Of a DNA stretch of 64,000 bases, positions 33,619 to 42,862 are shown piece after piece. The notes beneath the pieces were generated by a model. The model saw only the letters and a program-made list of their open reading frames with translations, made no database searches and had not been told where the DNA came from. This stretch comes from Streptomyces sp. NBC_01381. Its GTDB lineage: Bacteria; Actinomycetota; Actinomycetes; Streptomycetales; Streptomycetaceae. A program made the translations under genes and the position numbers. The stretch lies in contig NZ_JAPEPI010000001.1 of NCBI RefSeq assembly GCF_026340305.1, forward strand, positions 806,001 to 870,000, in the 5' to 3' direction. Positions within the stretch are counted from its first letter, which is position 1, and every line of letters begins with the position of its first letter.

Positions 33619-36600
33619 CGATCGACCCGCGTCTGCTCCGGTACGCCCGTGCCACCCGGTTCTTCCTGATCGCGGTGGTGGTCCTCGGAGTCGCCGGGGC
33701 GGGCCTGGTCGTGGCCCAGGCGATGCTCATCGCCGAGGTCGTCGTGGGCGCCTTCCAGCGAGGGCTCTCCGTAGGCGACTTGGGGACCCCGCTCGTCCTG
33801 CTCGCGGTGGTCGCGGCGGGACGGGCCCTCGTCTCCTGGCTGACCGAACTCGCGGCGCACCGGGCGAGCGCGGCGGTCAAGTCGGAGCTGCGGGGGCGGC
33901 TGCTCGAACGGGCCGGACAGCTGGGCCCGGGGTGGCTGACCGGGCAGCGGGTCGGCTCGCTCGTCTCGTTGGCGACGCGGGGCGTGGACGCGCTCGACGA
34001 CTACTTCTCGCGCTATCTGCCGCAGTTGGGGCTCGCGGTGGTCGTGCCGGTGGCGGTGCTCGCGAGGATCGTCACCGAGGACTGGGTCTCGGCGGCGATC
34101 ATCCTCGTGACGCTGCCGCTGATCCCGGTCTTCATGATCCTGATCGGCTGGGCGACACAGAACCGGATGGACCGTCAGTGGCGGCTCCTCTCCCGCCTGT
34201 CGGGGCACTTCCTGGACGTGATGGCGGGCCTGCCGACCCTGAAGGTGTTCGGGCGGGCCAAGGCGCAGGCCGAGTCGATCCGGCAGATCACGGGCGAGTA
34301 CCGGCAGGCGACGATGCGCACGCTGCGCATCGCCTTCCTCTCGTCGTTCGCGCTCGAACTCCTCGCGACCCTGTCGGTCGCCCTGGTCGCGGTGACCATC
34401 GGGATGCGGCTCGTCCATGGCGACATGGATCTGTACGTGGGGCTCGTCATCCTCGTCCTGGCGCCCGAGGCCTATCTGCCGTTGCGTCAGGTCGGTGCGC
34501 AGTACCACGCGGCGGCGGAGGGGCTCTCGGCCGCCGAGGAGATCTTCGAGGTCCTTGAGACCCCGGTGCGGGCCACGGGGGAGGCGGCGGCGCCTTCGGG
34601 GACGCTGAGCGTGGAGGGCGTGACGGTCCGGTATCCGGGGCGGGCGTCGGACGCGGTCTCCGGGGTGTCGTTCGCGATGGAGCCGGGCGAGACGGTGGCT
34701 CTGGTCGGGCCGAGCGGCGTCGGCAAGTCGACGCTGCTCGATGTCGTCCTTGGCTTTGTGGAACCCGCCGAGGGGCGGGTTCGGGTCGGCGGCGTCGACC
34801 TCGCGGACGTCTCGCCCGAGCGGTGGCGTGAGCGCATCGCCTGGGTTCCGCAGCGGCCTCATCTGTTCGCCGGGTCCATCGCGGAGAACGTACGGCTCGC
34901 GCGGCCGGACGCGGACGACTCTTCCTTGCGGGGCGCATTGCGGGCCGCGGGGGCGTGGGAGTTCGTGTCCGCGCTGCCGGGCGGGGTGGAGACCGTCCTA
35001 GGGGAGGACGGGTCGGGGCTTTCCGCGGGGCAGCGGCAGCGGCTTGCGCTGGCGCGGGCTTTCCTGGCCGATCGGCCTGTGGTGCTCCTTGATGAGCCGA
35101 CCGCGGCGTTGGACGGGGAGACCGAGGAGGGGGTTGTCGAGGCGGTTCGGCGGCTGGCTGTCGGGCGGACGGTGCTGCTGGTGGTGCATCGGCCGGCGTT
35201 GCTTGGCGTTGCCGACCGGGTCGTACGGCTGGGCGCCTCGGAGATCGCTGCCGCCCGGGTGCCCGTCCAGATGGGCGGCGAGGCCGACGGGCAAGGGGCT
35301 GCCGAAGGCGCTTCCGGCGACCCGGTGGTGACGGGCGATCAGGCGGGGGCCTGGGGTGGCTCGCACCCCGGGGGCGGGGTCCTGGCCCGGCTGCGGGGGA
35401 TGGCGCGGCAGCGGAAGGGCAAGCTCGGGCTCGCCCTCCTGCTGGGCGCCCTTGCGATCGGCAGCTCCGTAGGGCTGATGGGCACCTCCGGGTGGCTGAT
35501 CAGCCGGGCTTCGGAGCAGCCCCCGGTGATGTACCTGATGATCGCCGTGACGGCGACCCGCGCCTTCGGCATGGGGCGCGCCGTCTTCCGCTACGCCGAG
35601 CGCCTCGTCTCGCACGACGCCGTGCTGCGGATGCTGGCCGACACCCGTGTCGCCGTCTACCGGCGCCTGGAACGCCTCGCCCCCGCCGGGCTCAGGAACC
35701 GCCACCGCGGCGACCTCCTGTCCCGTCTCGTCGCGGACGTCGACGCCCTGCAGGACTACTGGCTGCGCTGGCTGCTCCCCGCGTCCGCAGCCGCCGTCGT
35801 GGGCGCCGGAGCCGTCGGCTTCACCGCTTGGCTGCTGCCGGAAGCGGGCGCCGTCCTCGCCGTCGGCCTGCTGCTCGCCGGCGTGGGCGTACCGCTGCTC
35901 TCCGGAGGCGTCGCCCGCCGCGCCGAGCGGAAGCTCGCTCCCGCGCGCGGGGTGCTCGCCACAAGGGTGGCCGATCTGCTCACCGGGACCGCCGAGTTGA
36001 CGGTCGCGGGCGCGCTGCCCCGGCGTACCGCGGCGGCGAAGGAAGCCGACGCCGAGCTGACCCGGATCGCGTCACGGACCGCCACGGCCACCGCGCTCGG
36101 CGACGGACTCGGCGCGCTGGCGTCCGGGCTCACCGTGGCCGCCGCCGCCCTCGTCGGCGTACAGGCGGTGCACGACGGCCGGTTGAGCGGGGTCGCGCTC
36201 GCCGTCGTCGTCCTCACGCCGCTCGCCGCCTTCGAGGCGGTCATCGGGATGCCGCTCGCCGTGCAGTACCGCCAGCGCGTCAGGAAGAGCGCTGAGCGCG
36301 TCTACGAGGTCCTCGACGCCCCCGAACCCGTACCCGAGCCCGCCGATCCCGCACAGCGCCCGCAGACACCCTTCCCGCTGCGCGTCGAAGGGCTGCACGC
36401 CCGCTACGAGGGGCAGGACCGGGACGCCATCGCGGGTGTCGGCCTGACGCTGGAGCAGGGGCGGCGGATCGCCGTGGTCGGCCCGTCAGGCTCCGGCAAG
36501 ACGACGCTCGCCCAGGTCCTGCTGCGCTTCCTGGGGACGACCGAGGGCACGTACACGCTGGGCGGCACCGAAGCGGCCGCCCTGGACGGTGACACCGTGC

Positions 36601-37121
36601 GCGAACTGGTCGGGCTCTGCGCCCAGGACGCGCACATCTTCGACAGCTCCGTACGCGAGAACCTGCTCATCGCGCGGAAGGACGCGAGCGACGCCCAACT
36701 GCGCGACGCGCTGACGCGGGCCAGGCTCACGGAGTGGACCGCCTCGCTGCCCGAAGGCCTCGACACCCTGGTCGGTGAGCACGGGGCGCGCCTCTCCGGA
36801 GGCCAGCGCCAGCGCGTCGCCCTGGCCCGCGCCCTGCTCGCCGACTTCCCCGTCCTCGTCCTCGACGAGCCGGCCGAGCACCTCGACCTGCCGACCGCGG
36901 ACGCCCTCACCGATGACCTCCTGGCCGCCACCGAGGGACGTACGACGCTGCTCATCACGCACCGTCTCGCCGGGCTCGACGCGGTGGACGAGGTGATCGT
37001 CCTCGACGCGGGCCGGATCGTGCAGCGCGGCGCGTACGCGGACCTCGTGGCGGTGGACGGGCCGCTGGCGCGCATGCGGGAGCGGGAGAGCGCGGCGGAC
37101 CTGCTGCTGACCGCCGGGTAG
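33612..37121 (+). CDS. cydDC: CydD-CydC fusion ABC transporter for bd oxidase assembly
   Basis: About 1169 residues, a fusion of two half-transporters, each with six membrane segments and an ATPase. The first ATPase has Walker A GPSGVGKST (about residue 370), LSAGQRQRLALARAFLADRP and LLDEPTAALD. The second has Walker A GPSGSGKTT (about 957), LSGGQRQRVALARALLADFP and LDEPAEHLD. CydDC exports thiols (cysteine/glutathione in E. coli) or heme-related compounds needed for cytochrome bd maturation. The GGAAGG site at 33596-33601 favours the GTG at 33612 (MKPIDPRLL); a GTG at 33603 would add FHV. Confidence 0.94.
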   Translation: MKPIDPRLLRYARATRFFLIAVVVLGVAGAGLVVAQAMLIAEVVVGAFQRGLSVGDLGTPLVLLAVVAAGRALVSWLTELAAHRASAAVKSELRGRLLERAGQLGPGWLTGQRVGSLVSLATRGVDALDDYFSRYLPQLGLAVVVPVAVLARIVTEDWVSAAIILVTLPLIPVFMILIGWATQNRMDRQWRLLSRLSGHFLDVMAGLPTLKVFGRAKAQAESIRQITGEYRQATMRTLRIAFLSSFALELLATLSVALVAVTIGMRLVHGDMDLYVGLVILVLAPEAYLPLRQVGAQYHAAAEGLSAAEEIFEVLETPVRATGEAAAPSGTLSVEGVTVRYPGRASDAVSGVSFAMEPGETVALVGPSGVGKSTLLDVVLGFVEPAEGRVRVGGVDLADVSPERWRERIAWVPQRPHLFAGSIAENVRLARPDADDSSLRGALRAAGAWEFVSALPGGVETVLGEDGSGLSAGQRQRLALARAFLADRPVVLLDEPTAALDGETEEGVVEAVRRLAVGRTVLLVVHRPALLGVADRVVRLGASEIAAARVPVQMGGEADGQGAAEGASGDPVVTGDQAGAWGGSHPGGGVLARLRGMARQRKGKLGLALLLGALAIGSSVGLMGTSGWLISRASEQPPVMYLMIAVTATRAFGMGRAVFRYAERLVSHDAVLRMLADTRVAVYRRLERLAPAGLRNRHRGDLLSRLVADVDALQDYWLRWLLPASAAAVVGAGAVGFTAWLLPEAGAVLAVGLLLAGVGVPLLSGGVARRAERKLAPARGVLATRVADLLTGTAELTVAGALPRRTAAAKEADAELTRIASRTATATALGDGLGALASGLTVAAAALVGVQAVHDGRLSGVALAVVVLTPLAAFEAVIGMPLAVQYRQRVRKSAERVYEVLDAPEPVPEPADPAQRPQTPFPLRVEGLHARYEGQDRDAIAGVGLTLEQGRRIAVVGPSGSGKTTLAQVLLRFLGTTEGTYTLGGTEAAALDGDTVRELVGLCAQDAHIFDSSVRENLLIARKDASDAQLRDALTRARLTEWTASLPEGLDTLVGEHGARLSGGQRQRVALARALLADFPVLVLDEPAEHLDLPTADALTDDLLAATEGRTTLLITHRLAGLDAVDEVIVLDAGRIVQRGAYADLVAVDGPLARMRERESAADLLLTAG

Positions 37122-37199
37122 GACGGGCCTCCGGCGCCGACTGGGCAGGGACGTCAGCCCCGACTTTCCTCGCCAAATAGGACTAACTACTCTCAAAGC

Positions 37200-38936
37200 A
37201 TGTCAGCCCCATCGGCCTCCGCCGCCTCACCGCCTCCCGACGGCACTCCGGACCCGATCGAGGCGGCGAAGCGGGCGACCCGCAGCCTCCAGGGGCTCTC
37301 CCCCGAGCTGACCGCGCGGGTGCCGCAGCTGCTCGAGGCGATGCGGTCGGTCGGCGCCGGGCTCGAACTGCACACCACGCTCGACCGCATCTGCGAGACG
37401 GCCGCCGAGCTCGCGGACGCCCACTACGCGGCCATCGGCGTCGTCTCCGAGGACGGCAAGGGGCTCTCGGACTTCGTCCACACCGGCATCGACGAGGAGA
37501 CGGCCGAACGGATCGGGCACCTCCCCGACGGACACAAGGGGCTGCTCGGCGCCCTCATTCACCAGCCCGAGACCCTCCGCCTCGCGGACCTCTCCGCCGA
37601 CCCGCGCTCCTGCGGCTTCCCGGCGAACCATCCGCCGATGCGGACCTTCCTCGGCGTCCCCATCCGCGTCCAGGGCGAGATCTTCGGCAACCTCTATCTC
37701 ACCGAGAAGCGGGACGGCGCCGAGTTCAACGAGTACGACGTGCACATGGTCCGCGTGCTCGCCACGGAGGCGGGGATCGCCATCGGCAACGCACGCCTCT
37801 ACGAAGCCGCCATGCAGCGCGAGCGCTGGATCGACGGCTCCGTGGCCGTCACCACGGCGCTGCTCTCGGGCAGCGACGCGGAAGAGGCCCTCTCCGTAGT
37901 GGCCGAACAAGCCCGGCATCTCGCCGACTCGGCCGCCGGGATCGTGCTGCTGCCCGAGGACGAGGGCGGCATGGAGATCGTCGCCGTCTCCTCGGACGAA
38001 CCCCTGGCCGCGCTCGGCATGGTCATCCCCGCGGAGAGCCGGATCGTCACCGATCTCCTGGCCGGGGAGTCCGTGTTCGTCGACGACGCGGCCACGGACC
38101 CGCGGATCATGACCGACCTCGCCCGCGGATACGGCCCCGTGATGATGCTGCCGCTGCAGAGCGACGGCCGTGTCATGGGGACGCTCGTGACGCCACGCGC
38201 GCGTGGGGCCCGCCCGTTCAGCGAGACCGAGCGGACGCTGGCCACCCAGTTCGCCTCGCAGGCCGCGCTCGCCCTGATGATGGCCGAGGCGCAGCGCGAC
38301 CGTGAACGGCTCGCCGTGTACGAGGACCGGGACCGCATCGCACGGGACCTGCACGACCTGGTGATCCAGCGCCTGTTCGCCACCGGGATGATGCTGGAGA
38401 GCGCCCAGCGCAGGTCCGTCGTCCCCGAGGTGCGGACCGGCGTGGGCAAGGCCGTCGACGAGCTCGACGTGACGATCCAGGAGATCCGTACGGCGATCTT
38501 CGCCTTGCAGCAGGGGCCCGCTGAGGCCCCTTCGGGGCTGCGTACACGTGTCCTGCGCGAGATCAACATGGCTGCCGTGCCGCTCGGCTTCAAGCCGTCG
38601 CACCACTTCGTGGGGCCCGTCGACACGGTGGTCGGCGAGCTCGCGGGCAAGAACCTCATCGCCGCGCTCCGGGAGGCGCTGTCCAACGCGTTCCGGCATG
38701 CGCGGGCCGACCGCATCGACGTCGTCGTCGACGCGACGGTGATCCTGCCCGACGGGCAGCAGGGCGTACGTCTGACGGTCTCGGACGATGGCGTCGGCAT
38801 CGCGCAGGGCGGCCGGCGCAGCGGCCTGAAGAACCTCAAGAGGCGTGCGGAGTCGCTGGGCGGCGACAGTTGGTACGGGCCGGGCATCGGTGAGGACGGC
38901 GGCGGTACGACGGTGGTGTGGCAGGCGCCGTACTGA
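37200..38936 (+). CDS. GAF-domain sensor histidine kinase, DosS/DevS-like, probable heme sensor
   Basis: 578 residues. GAF-A (about 55-205) contains FPANHPPMRTFLGVPIRV, where H144 aligns with the proximal heme histidine of mycobacterial DosS. GAF-B (about 225-365) follows, then the dimerisation domain RDRIARDLHDLVIQRLFATGMML with phospho-acceptor H385 of the NarL-type HisKA_3 family, and a HATPase domain (LREALSNAFRHARADRI; SDDGVGI). Such kinases sense O2, NO or CO. It starts 78 bases after cydDC, a suggestive position, but no response regulator gene is adjacent, so its partner is encoded elsewhere. Confidence 0.88.
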   Translation: MSAPSASAASPPPDGTPDPIEAAKRATRSLQGLSPELTARVPQLLEAMRSVGAGLELHTTLDRICETAAELADAHYAAIGVVSEDGKGLSDFVHTGIDEETAERIGHLPDGHKGLLGALIHQPETLRLADLSADPRSCGFPANHPPMRTFLGVPIRVQGEIFGNLYLTEKRDGAEFNEYDVHMVRVLATEAGIAIGNARLYEAAMQRERWIDGSVAVTTALLSGSDAEEALSVVAEQARHLADSAAGIVLLPEDEGGMEIVAVSSDEPLAALGMVIPAESRIVTDLLAGESVFVDDAATDPRIMTDLARGYGPVMMLPLQSDGRVMGTLVTPRARGARPFSETERTLATQFASQAALALMMAEAQRDRERLAVYEDRDRIARDLHDLVIQRLFATGMMLESAQRRSVVPEVRTGVGKAVDELDVTIQEIRTAIFALQQGPAEAPSGLRTRVLREINMAAVPLGFKPSHHFVGPVDTVVGELAGKNLIAALREALSNAFRHARADRIDVVVDATVILPDGQQGVRLTVSDDGVGIAQGGRRSGLKNLKRRAESLGGDSWYGPGIGEDGGGTTVVWQAPY

Positions 38937-38979
38937 ATCGGTCTCTGCGGCGGATCTGCGGGGGACTGAATCGGTCTCT
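38932..38979. repeat. 15-bp direct repeat spanning the kinase stop codon
   Basis: ACTGAATCGGTCTCT occurs at 38932-38946 (over the TGA at 38934) and 38965-38979. Looser copies of GGTCTCTAC/GGCCTCTAT with AGGTGGGG follow up to about 39045 in the 213-base gene-free spacer. Confidence 0.75.
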
Positions 38980-39149
38980 ACAGGTGGGGCGTTACTTGGG
39001 GTCGGCCTCTATAGGTGGGGTGTTTCCGGACCGGCCTCTCCGTAGAGCCCTGTTCGGCCGTACGGCAGTGGGCCGTTCGGGGCACCGGGTGCCCCGGGTG
39101 TACGAGTTGAGCAGGACCGGGTGAAGGCGGCGGGACAACGATCCGTGAC

Positions 39150-40187
39150 ATGCGCCTGAGCCACCGCGGTATCCACCCTCTCGTCGCCGTGTCGGTACTG
39201 CTGTGCGCGCTCCTCGTCCCCACGCCGGCCTCTGCCTCCGAAGGGCCGGGCGCCAGTGCCGAGGTGGCGCGGCTCTACGAAGAGGCGTCCGCGGCGACCG
39301 TGCACTACGAAGCGGGGCAGCGGGCCGCAGAGGTGCAGCGGGCCGAGGTCCGGAAACTGGACCGACTCCTCACGAAGGAGCAGCACGCCGTCGCGGTGCT
39401 GCACGGCGACCTCGGCCGGATGGCCAGCGCGCAGTACCGCACCGGTGGCGGACTCCCCCAGACCGCCCAACTGCTGCTCGCCGACAGCCCCGAGGAACTG
39501 ATGCGAGGTCAGCGGGTCCTGTGGCAGGCGGATCTCGCGGTCAACAACGCCGTCATCAAGACCCAGCGGGCAGCCGCCAGACTCGCCGACGCCAAGCACG
39601 CGGCGGACCGGGCCAAGCGCACGCTCGACCGGCGCAACGCACATCTGGCGAAGCTGAAGCGCGGCATCGAGAGCAAGCTGGCGTCGGCGCAGTGGGCCCT
39701 TCAGGGCGAGGCCGACCGGTCCGTGGCCGCCGGGCAGTGCCGCGGTGCCGTACGCCTGGAGCAGCCGCAAATCGTCGACACGCGCGCGTGGGTGCCGCCT
39801 GTGGAGACGTACGAACTCTCGGCGGGCTTCGGCAGTGCGGGCGCGCGCTGGGCGAGCCGGCACACGGGGCAGGACTTCGCGGTCGGCATCGGGGCACCGG
39901 TGCGGTCGGTCGGCGCGGGCCGGGTGGTGAAGGTGTCGTGCGGGGGCGCCTTCGGCATCGAGGTCGTGGTGGAGCACGAGGGCGGCTACTACACGCAGTA
40001 CGCGCATCTGTCCGCCGTCACCGTCGACCAGGGGGAGCTGGTGGCTCCGGGGCAGTGGGTCGGGCAGGCGGGCACGACGGGCAACTCGACGGGGCCGCAC
40101 CTCCACTTCGAGGTGCGGCTCACGCCGTATCTGGGGTCCGGGATCGATCCGGCGACGTGGCTGGCCGAGCGGGGGGTGCCGCTCTGA
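39150..40187 (+). CDS. Secreted M23 (LytM-type) peptidase with coiled coil
   Basis: 345 residues. A signal peptide (LVAVSVLLCALLVPTPASASEG) is followed by a helical coiled-coil region of about residues 30-195 (EVARLYEEASAATVHYEAGQRAAEVQRAEVRKLDRLL), as in NlpD/EnvC-like proteins. The M23 domain has HTGQDFAVGIGAPV with the first zinc residues H and D, and GPHLHFEVRL with the HxH pair. It is expected to cleave peptidoglycan cross-links or activate amidases. It is monocistronic. Confidence 0.88.
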   Translation: MRLSHRGIHPLVAVSVLLCALLVPTPASASEGPGASAEVARLYEEASAATVHYEAGQRAAEVQRAEVRKLDRLLTKEQHAVAVLHGDLGRMASAQYRTGGGLPQTAQLLLADSPEELMRGQRVLWQADLAVNNAVIKTQRAAARLADAKHAADRAKRTLDRRNAHLAKLKRGIESKLASAQWALQGEADRSVAAGQCRGAVRLEQPQIVDTRAWVPPVETYELSAGFGSAGARWASRHTGQDFAVGIGAPVRSVGAGRVVKVSCGGAFGIEVVVEHEGGYYTQYAHLSAVTVDQGELVAPGQWVGQAGTTGNSTGPHLHFEVRLTPYLGSGIDPATWLAERGVPL

Positions 40188-40250
40188 CGCCGGGCGGCTC
40201 AGTCGCTCAGCCGCTCCGGCGGTCAGGCGCTCGGGGCGGTCCCACAGGAT

Positions 40251-40287
40251 CGGTCAGCCGGTCAGCCGGTCAGCCGGTCAGCCGGTC
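40251..40287. repeat. Tandem 8-mer repeat CGGTCAGC, 4.6 copies
   Basis: Four exact copies at 40251, 40259, 40267 and 40275 plus CGGTC. The array spans the stop codon of the downstream minus-strand HAD gene (TGA at 40270-40272), so copy-number change would alter its last residues. Confidence 0.85.
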
Positions 40288-41157
40288 CTGCAGGATCTGC
40301 TCGATGACGACCGCGACGCCGTCTTCGTTGTTGGCCACCGTGCGCCCCGACGCGGCGGCGATCACGTCCGGGTGCGCGTTGCCCATCGCGTACGAAGTGC
40401 CCGCCCAGGAGAGCATCTCGATGTCGTTCGGCATGTCGCCGAAGGCGACGACCTCAGCGGGCGTGATGCCGCGCTCGGCGCAGCACAGCTCCAGGGTGCT
40501 GGCCTTGGAGACGCCGGGGCCGCTGATCTCCAGGAGCGCGCTCGGGCTCGAGCGGGTGATCTCGACGCGGCCGTCCACAGCGGCGCGGGCCACGGTGAGG
40601 AACTCGTCGGGCGCGAGCTCGGGGTGGTAGGCGAGGACCTTCAGGACGGGCTGGTCCGCGGCGTCGGAGTCCTCCGCCAGAAGCTTCTCGGCGGGCGCGA
40701 CGCTCTCCCCGGGCTCCAAGTGCAGGGGCGGGTACGTCGGTTCGTGGTGCAGCCCGCCCGTGCGCTCGACCGCGAAGGACGTGCCGGGGGCCGCGTCGCG
40801 CAGGACGTGCACGACGTCGAGCGCGTCCTCGCGCCGCAGCTCCCGCAGCTTGACGAAGCGATGGCTGCCGGCGCCGCCGTGCAGATCGACGACGGCCGCG
40901 CCGTTGCCGCAGATGGCGAGGCCGTGGCCGTGGACGTGGTCGCTGACGACATCCATCCAGCGGGCCGGGCGGCCGGTCACGAAGAAGACCTCGATGCCGG
41001 CCTCCTCGGCGGCGGCTAGCGCGGCCACGGTGCGGTCAGAGACGGACTTGTCGTCGCGCAGCAGCGTGCCGTCCAGGTCCGTGGCGATCAGCCGTGCCGT
41101 GGGTCGGTGCGGGACGGAGGCGGCCGGGGTCCTGGGCCGTGGGGTAGCTGAGGTCAC
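40270..41157 (-). CDS. HAD superfamily (Cof-type) hydrolase
   Basis: 295 residues. Motif [14 protein letters not shown] (about residues 22-34), motif II FVTGRPARW, the Cof-type C2 cap (residues about 90-210), and motif [16 protein letters not shown] followed by GYAMGNAHPDV-like SYAMGNAHPDV are complete. It is a sugar-phosphate or flavin phosphatase of unknown specificity. A close paralogue lies at 52036-52860. The GTG at 41157 was chosen as the last start before the conserved strand; the frame extends upstream but is unlike the family. Confidence 0.87.
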   Translation of the reverse strand: MTSATPRPRTPAASVPHRPTARLIATDLDGTLLRDDKSVSDRTVAALAAAEEAGIEVFFVTGRPARWMDVVSDHVHGHGLAICGNGAAVVDLHGGAGSHRFVKLRELRREDALDVVHVLRDAAPGTSFAVERTGGLHHEPTYPPLHLEPGESVAPAEKLLAEDSDAADQPVLKVLAYHPELAPDEFLTVARAAVDGRVEITRSSPSALLEISGPGVSKASTLELCCAERGITPAEVVAFGDMPNDIEMLSWAGTSYAMGNAHPDVIAAASGRTVANNEDGVAVVIEQILQDRLTG

Positions 41158-41218
41158 GCCACCGATTGTCCCGCATCTGGGTGCACGGGCGTGCGCTGGG
41201 GCGCACATTTGAGTGCCT

Positions 41219-42142
41219 TTACGCCCCTGGTGTGGCGCCGCCCAGCTGGACCAGGGCCTCCGTGGCGATCCGCTCGAAGAGCTTCTCGTCTGCCGCGAAG
41301 TCCGTCCCCGGCAGCGGCCAGTGCAGCACGATCTCGTTGAAGCCCAGCTCAGCGTGGTTGCCGGCGAAGTCGATGAACGCGTCGAAGGAGTCGAGAGGGC
41401 GATCCGGCGTGAATCCGGTGAGAAGGATCTTGTCGAGCTCGGCGACATCGCGGCCGATCGCCTCGCATGCGGCGCCGAGCTTCTCGGCCTGGCCGCGAAT
41501 GGCTTGAAGTGACTGCTCCGGGGTGCCGTTCTCGAAGAGCTTCGGGTCGCCGGTGGTCACCCATGCCTGGCCGTGGCGCGCGGCCAGCTTCAGCCCGCGC
41601 GGACCGGTGGCGGCCACCGCGAAGGGCAGCCGGGGGCGCTGCACGCAGCCCGGGATGTTCCGCACCTCGGACGCCGAGTAGTACTCGCCGTCGTACGAAA
41701 CGACGTCTTCTGTAAGAAGGCGGTCGAGCAGCGGAACGAACTCTCCGAAGTGGTCGGCCCGCTCGCGCGGCGTCCAGGGCTCCTCGCCGGTCTTGAGCAG
41801 CGAGGTGGCGTCGAAGCCGTTGCCGCCCGCGCCGATGCCGAGGGTGATCCGGCCGTCGGACACGTCGTCGAGGGTGATCAGGTCCTTGGCGAGGGTCACC
41901 GGATGCCGGAAGTTCGGCGAGGTGACCAGCGTGCCCAGGCGCAGCCGGTCGGTGGCGGCCGCGGCGGCGGTCAGGGTCGGCACCGCGCCGAACCAGGGCC
42001 CGTCACGGAAGGTCCGCCAGGAGAGGTGGTCGTAGGTGTACGCGGTGTGGAAGCCCAGCTCCTCGGCCCGCCGCCAGCGCTCCTTGCCGCCCTCGTGCCA
42101 GCGGGTGACGGGCAGGATCACTGTGCTCAGACGCAAACTCAT
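41219..42142 (-). CDS. LLM-class (F420-dependent) oxidoreductase
   Basis: 307 residues of the luciferase-like TIM-barrel family. YTYDHLSWRTFRDGPWFGAV, LRLGTLVTSPNFRHPVTLAKDLITLDDVSDGRITLGIGAGGNGFD and PFAVAATGPRGLKLAARHGQAWVT are typical of F420-dependent rather than FMN enzymes. The substrate is unknown. A 62-base gap separates it from the HAD gene downstream. Confidence 0.87.
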   Translation of the reverse strand: MSLRLSTVILPVTRWHEGGKERWRRAEELGFHTAYTYDHLSWRTFRDGPWFGAVPTLTAAAAATDRLRLGTLVTSPNFRHPVTLAKDLITLDDVSDGRITLGIGAGGNGFDATSLLKTGEEPWTPRERADHFGEFVPLLDRLLTEDVVSYDGEYYSASEVRNIPGCVQRPRLPFAVAATGPRGLKLAARHGQAWVTTGDPKLFENGTPEQSLQAIRGQAEKLGAACEAIGRDVAELDKILLTGFTPDRPLDSFDAFIDFAGNHAELGFNEIVLHWPLPGTDFAADEKLFERIATEALVQLGGATPGA

Positions 42143-42162
42143 GTATCAGAGCGTATGCCCGG

Positions 42163-42242
42163 TCAGTGCCGGTCGGGAAAGTGATCATTGCGGTAGGGGG
42201 CGATCAGTGGCGGTCGGGGGCGATCAGTGCCGGTCGGGAAAG
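42163..42242. repeat. Direct repeats between the LLM and kptA genes
   Basis: TCAGTGCCGGTCGGGAAAG is present at 42163-42181 and again at 42224-42242, with a degenerate copy (TCAGTGGCGGTCGGGG) near 42205. The last copy includes the stop of kptA. Confidence 0.8.
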
Positions 42243-42808
42243 CGGAGATAGCCGGGTGGCACGGCGGCGGTGAGCCAGACGCCGTTGGCGCTGACCTGGA
42301 AGGTGTGCCCGTCGCGGTGCATCGCCCCCGCGTCCACGGAGAGCACGACGGGGCGGCCGCGGCGGGCGCCGACCCGGGTGGCGGTCTCGCGGTCGGGCGA
42401 GAGATGCACGGCATGGCGGTTCATGGGCCGTAGGCCCTCGGCGCGGATCGCGGCGACATTGCGGGCCACTGTGCCGTGGAAGAGATACGCGGGCGGGGTC
42501 GCCGGCGGCAGTTTGAGGTCCACGTCGATCGAGTGGCCCTGGCTGGCGCGGATCCGGCCGTTCTCGACGGCGAAGCGCTGTTTGTCGTTGGCGGCCACCA
42601 CATGGTCGAGCTCGGAGCGGGTGAAGCGGAATCCGTGCCGTGCGGCCGCGGCGATGAGGGTGTCGATCTCCACCCACCCGCTCTCGTCGAGCGTGAGACC
42701 GATCCGCTCGGGCTGATGGCGCAGGTGTTTCGACAGGTATTTCGACACCTTCACGGTGCGTCGTTCGTCGGCGGGGGGTTCTCCAATCACCCGTTCAGAG
42801 TCGCGCAC
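42224..42808 (-). CDS. kptA: RNA 2'-phosphotransferase (KptA/Tpt1)
   Basis: About 194 residues. SKYLSKHLRHQPERIGLTLDESGWVEIDTLI is the N-terminal winged lobe with the R-H pair. YLFHGTVARNVAAIRAEGLRPMNRHAVHLSPD forms the ADP-ribosyl-transfer lobe, with further conserved R residues (RVGARRGRPVVL). Tpt1 moves a 2'-phosphate from spliced tRNA to NAD; bacteria lack that splicing route, so the native substrate is unclear. I chose the GTG at 42808 because CGGGGAG lies just upstream; a TTG at 42889 would add 27 poorly conserved residues. Confidence 0.88.
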   Translation of the reverse strand: MRDSERVIGEPPADERRTVKVSKYLSKHLRHQPERIGLTLDESGWVEIDTLIAAAARHGFRFTRSELDHVVAANDKQRFAVENGRIRASQGHSIDVDLKLPPATPPAYLFHGTVARNVAAIRAEGLRPMNRHAVHLSPDRETATRVGARRGRPVVLSVDAGAMHRDGHTFQVSANGVWLTAAVPPGYLRFPDRH

Positions 42809-42862
42809 GGGCCGTTCTCCCCGCACTTGATTTTCGTCCACCGACTTTTCATCGGTCGATTT

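Noticed and set aside
30990..34862. A 1290-codon open frame on the minus strand across cydA, cydB and cydDC
   Set aside because: It is antisense to three well-recognised genes and consists of low-complexity charged residues with no family resemblance.
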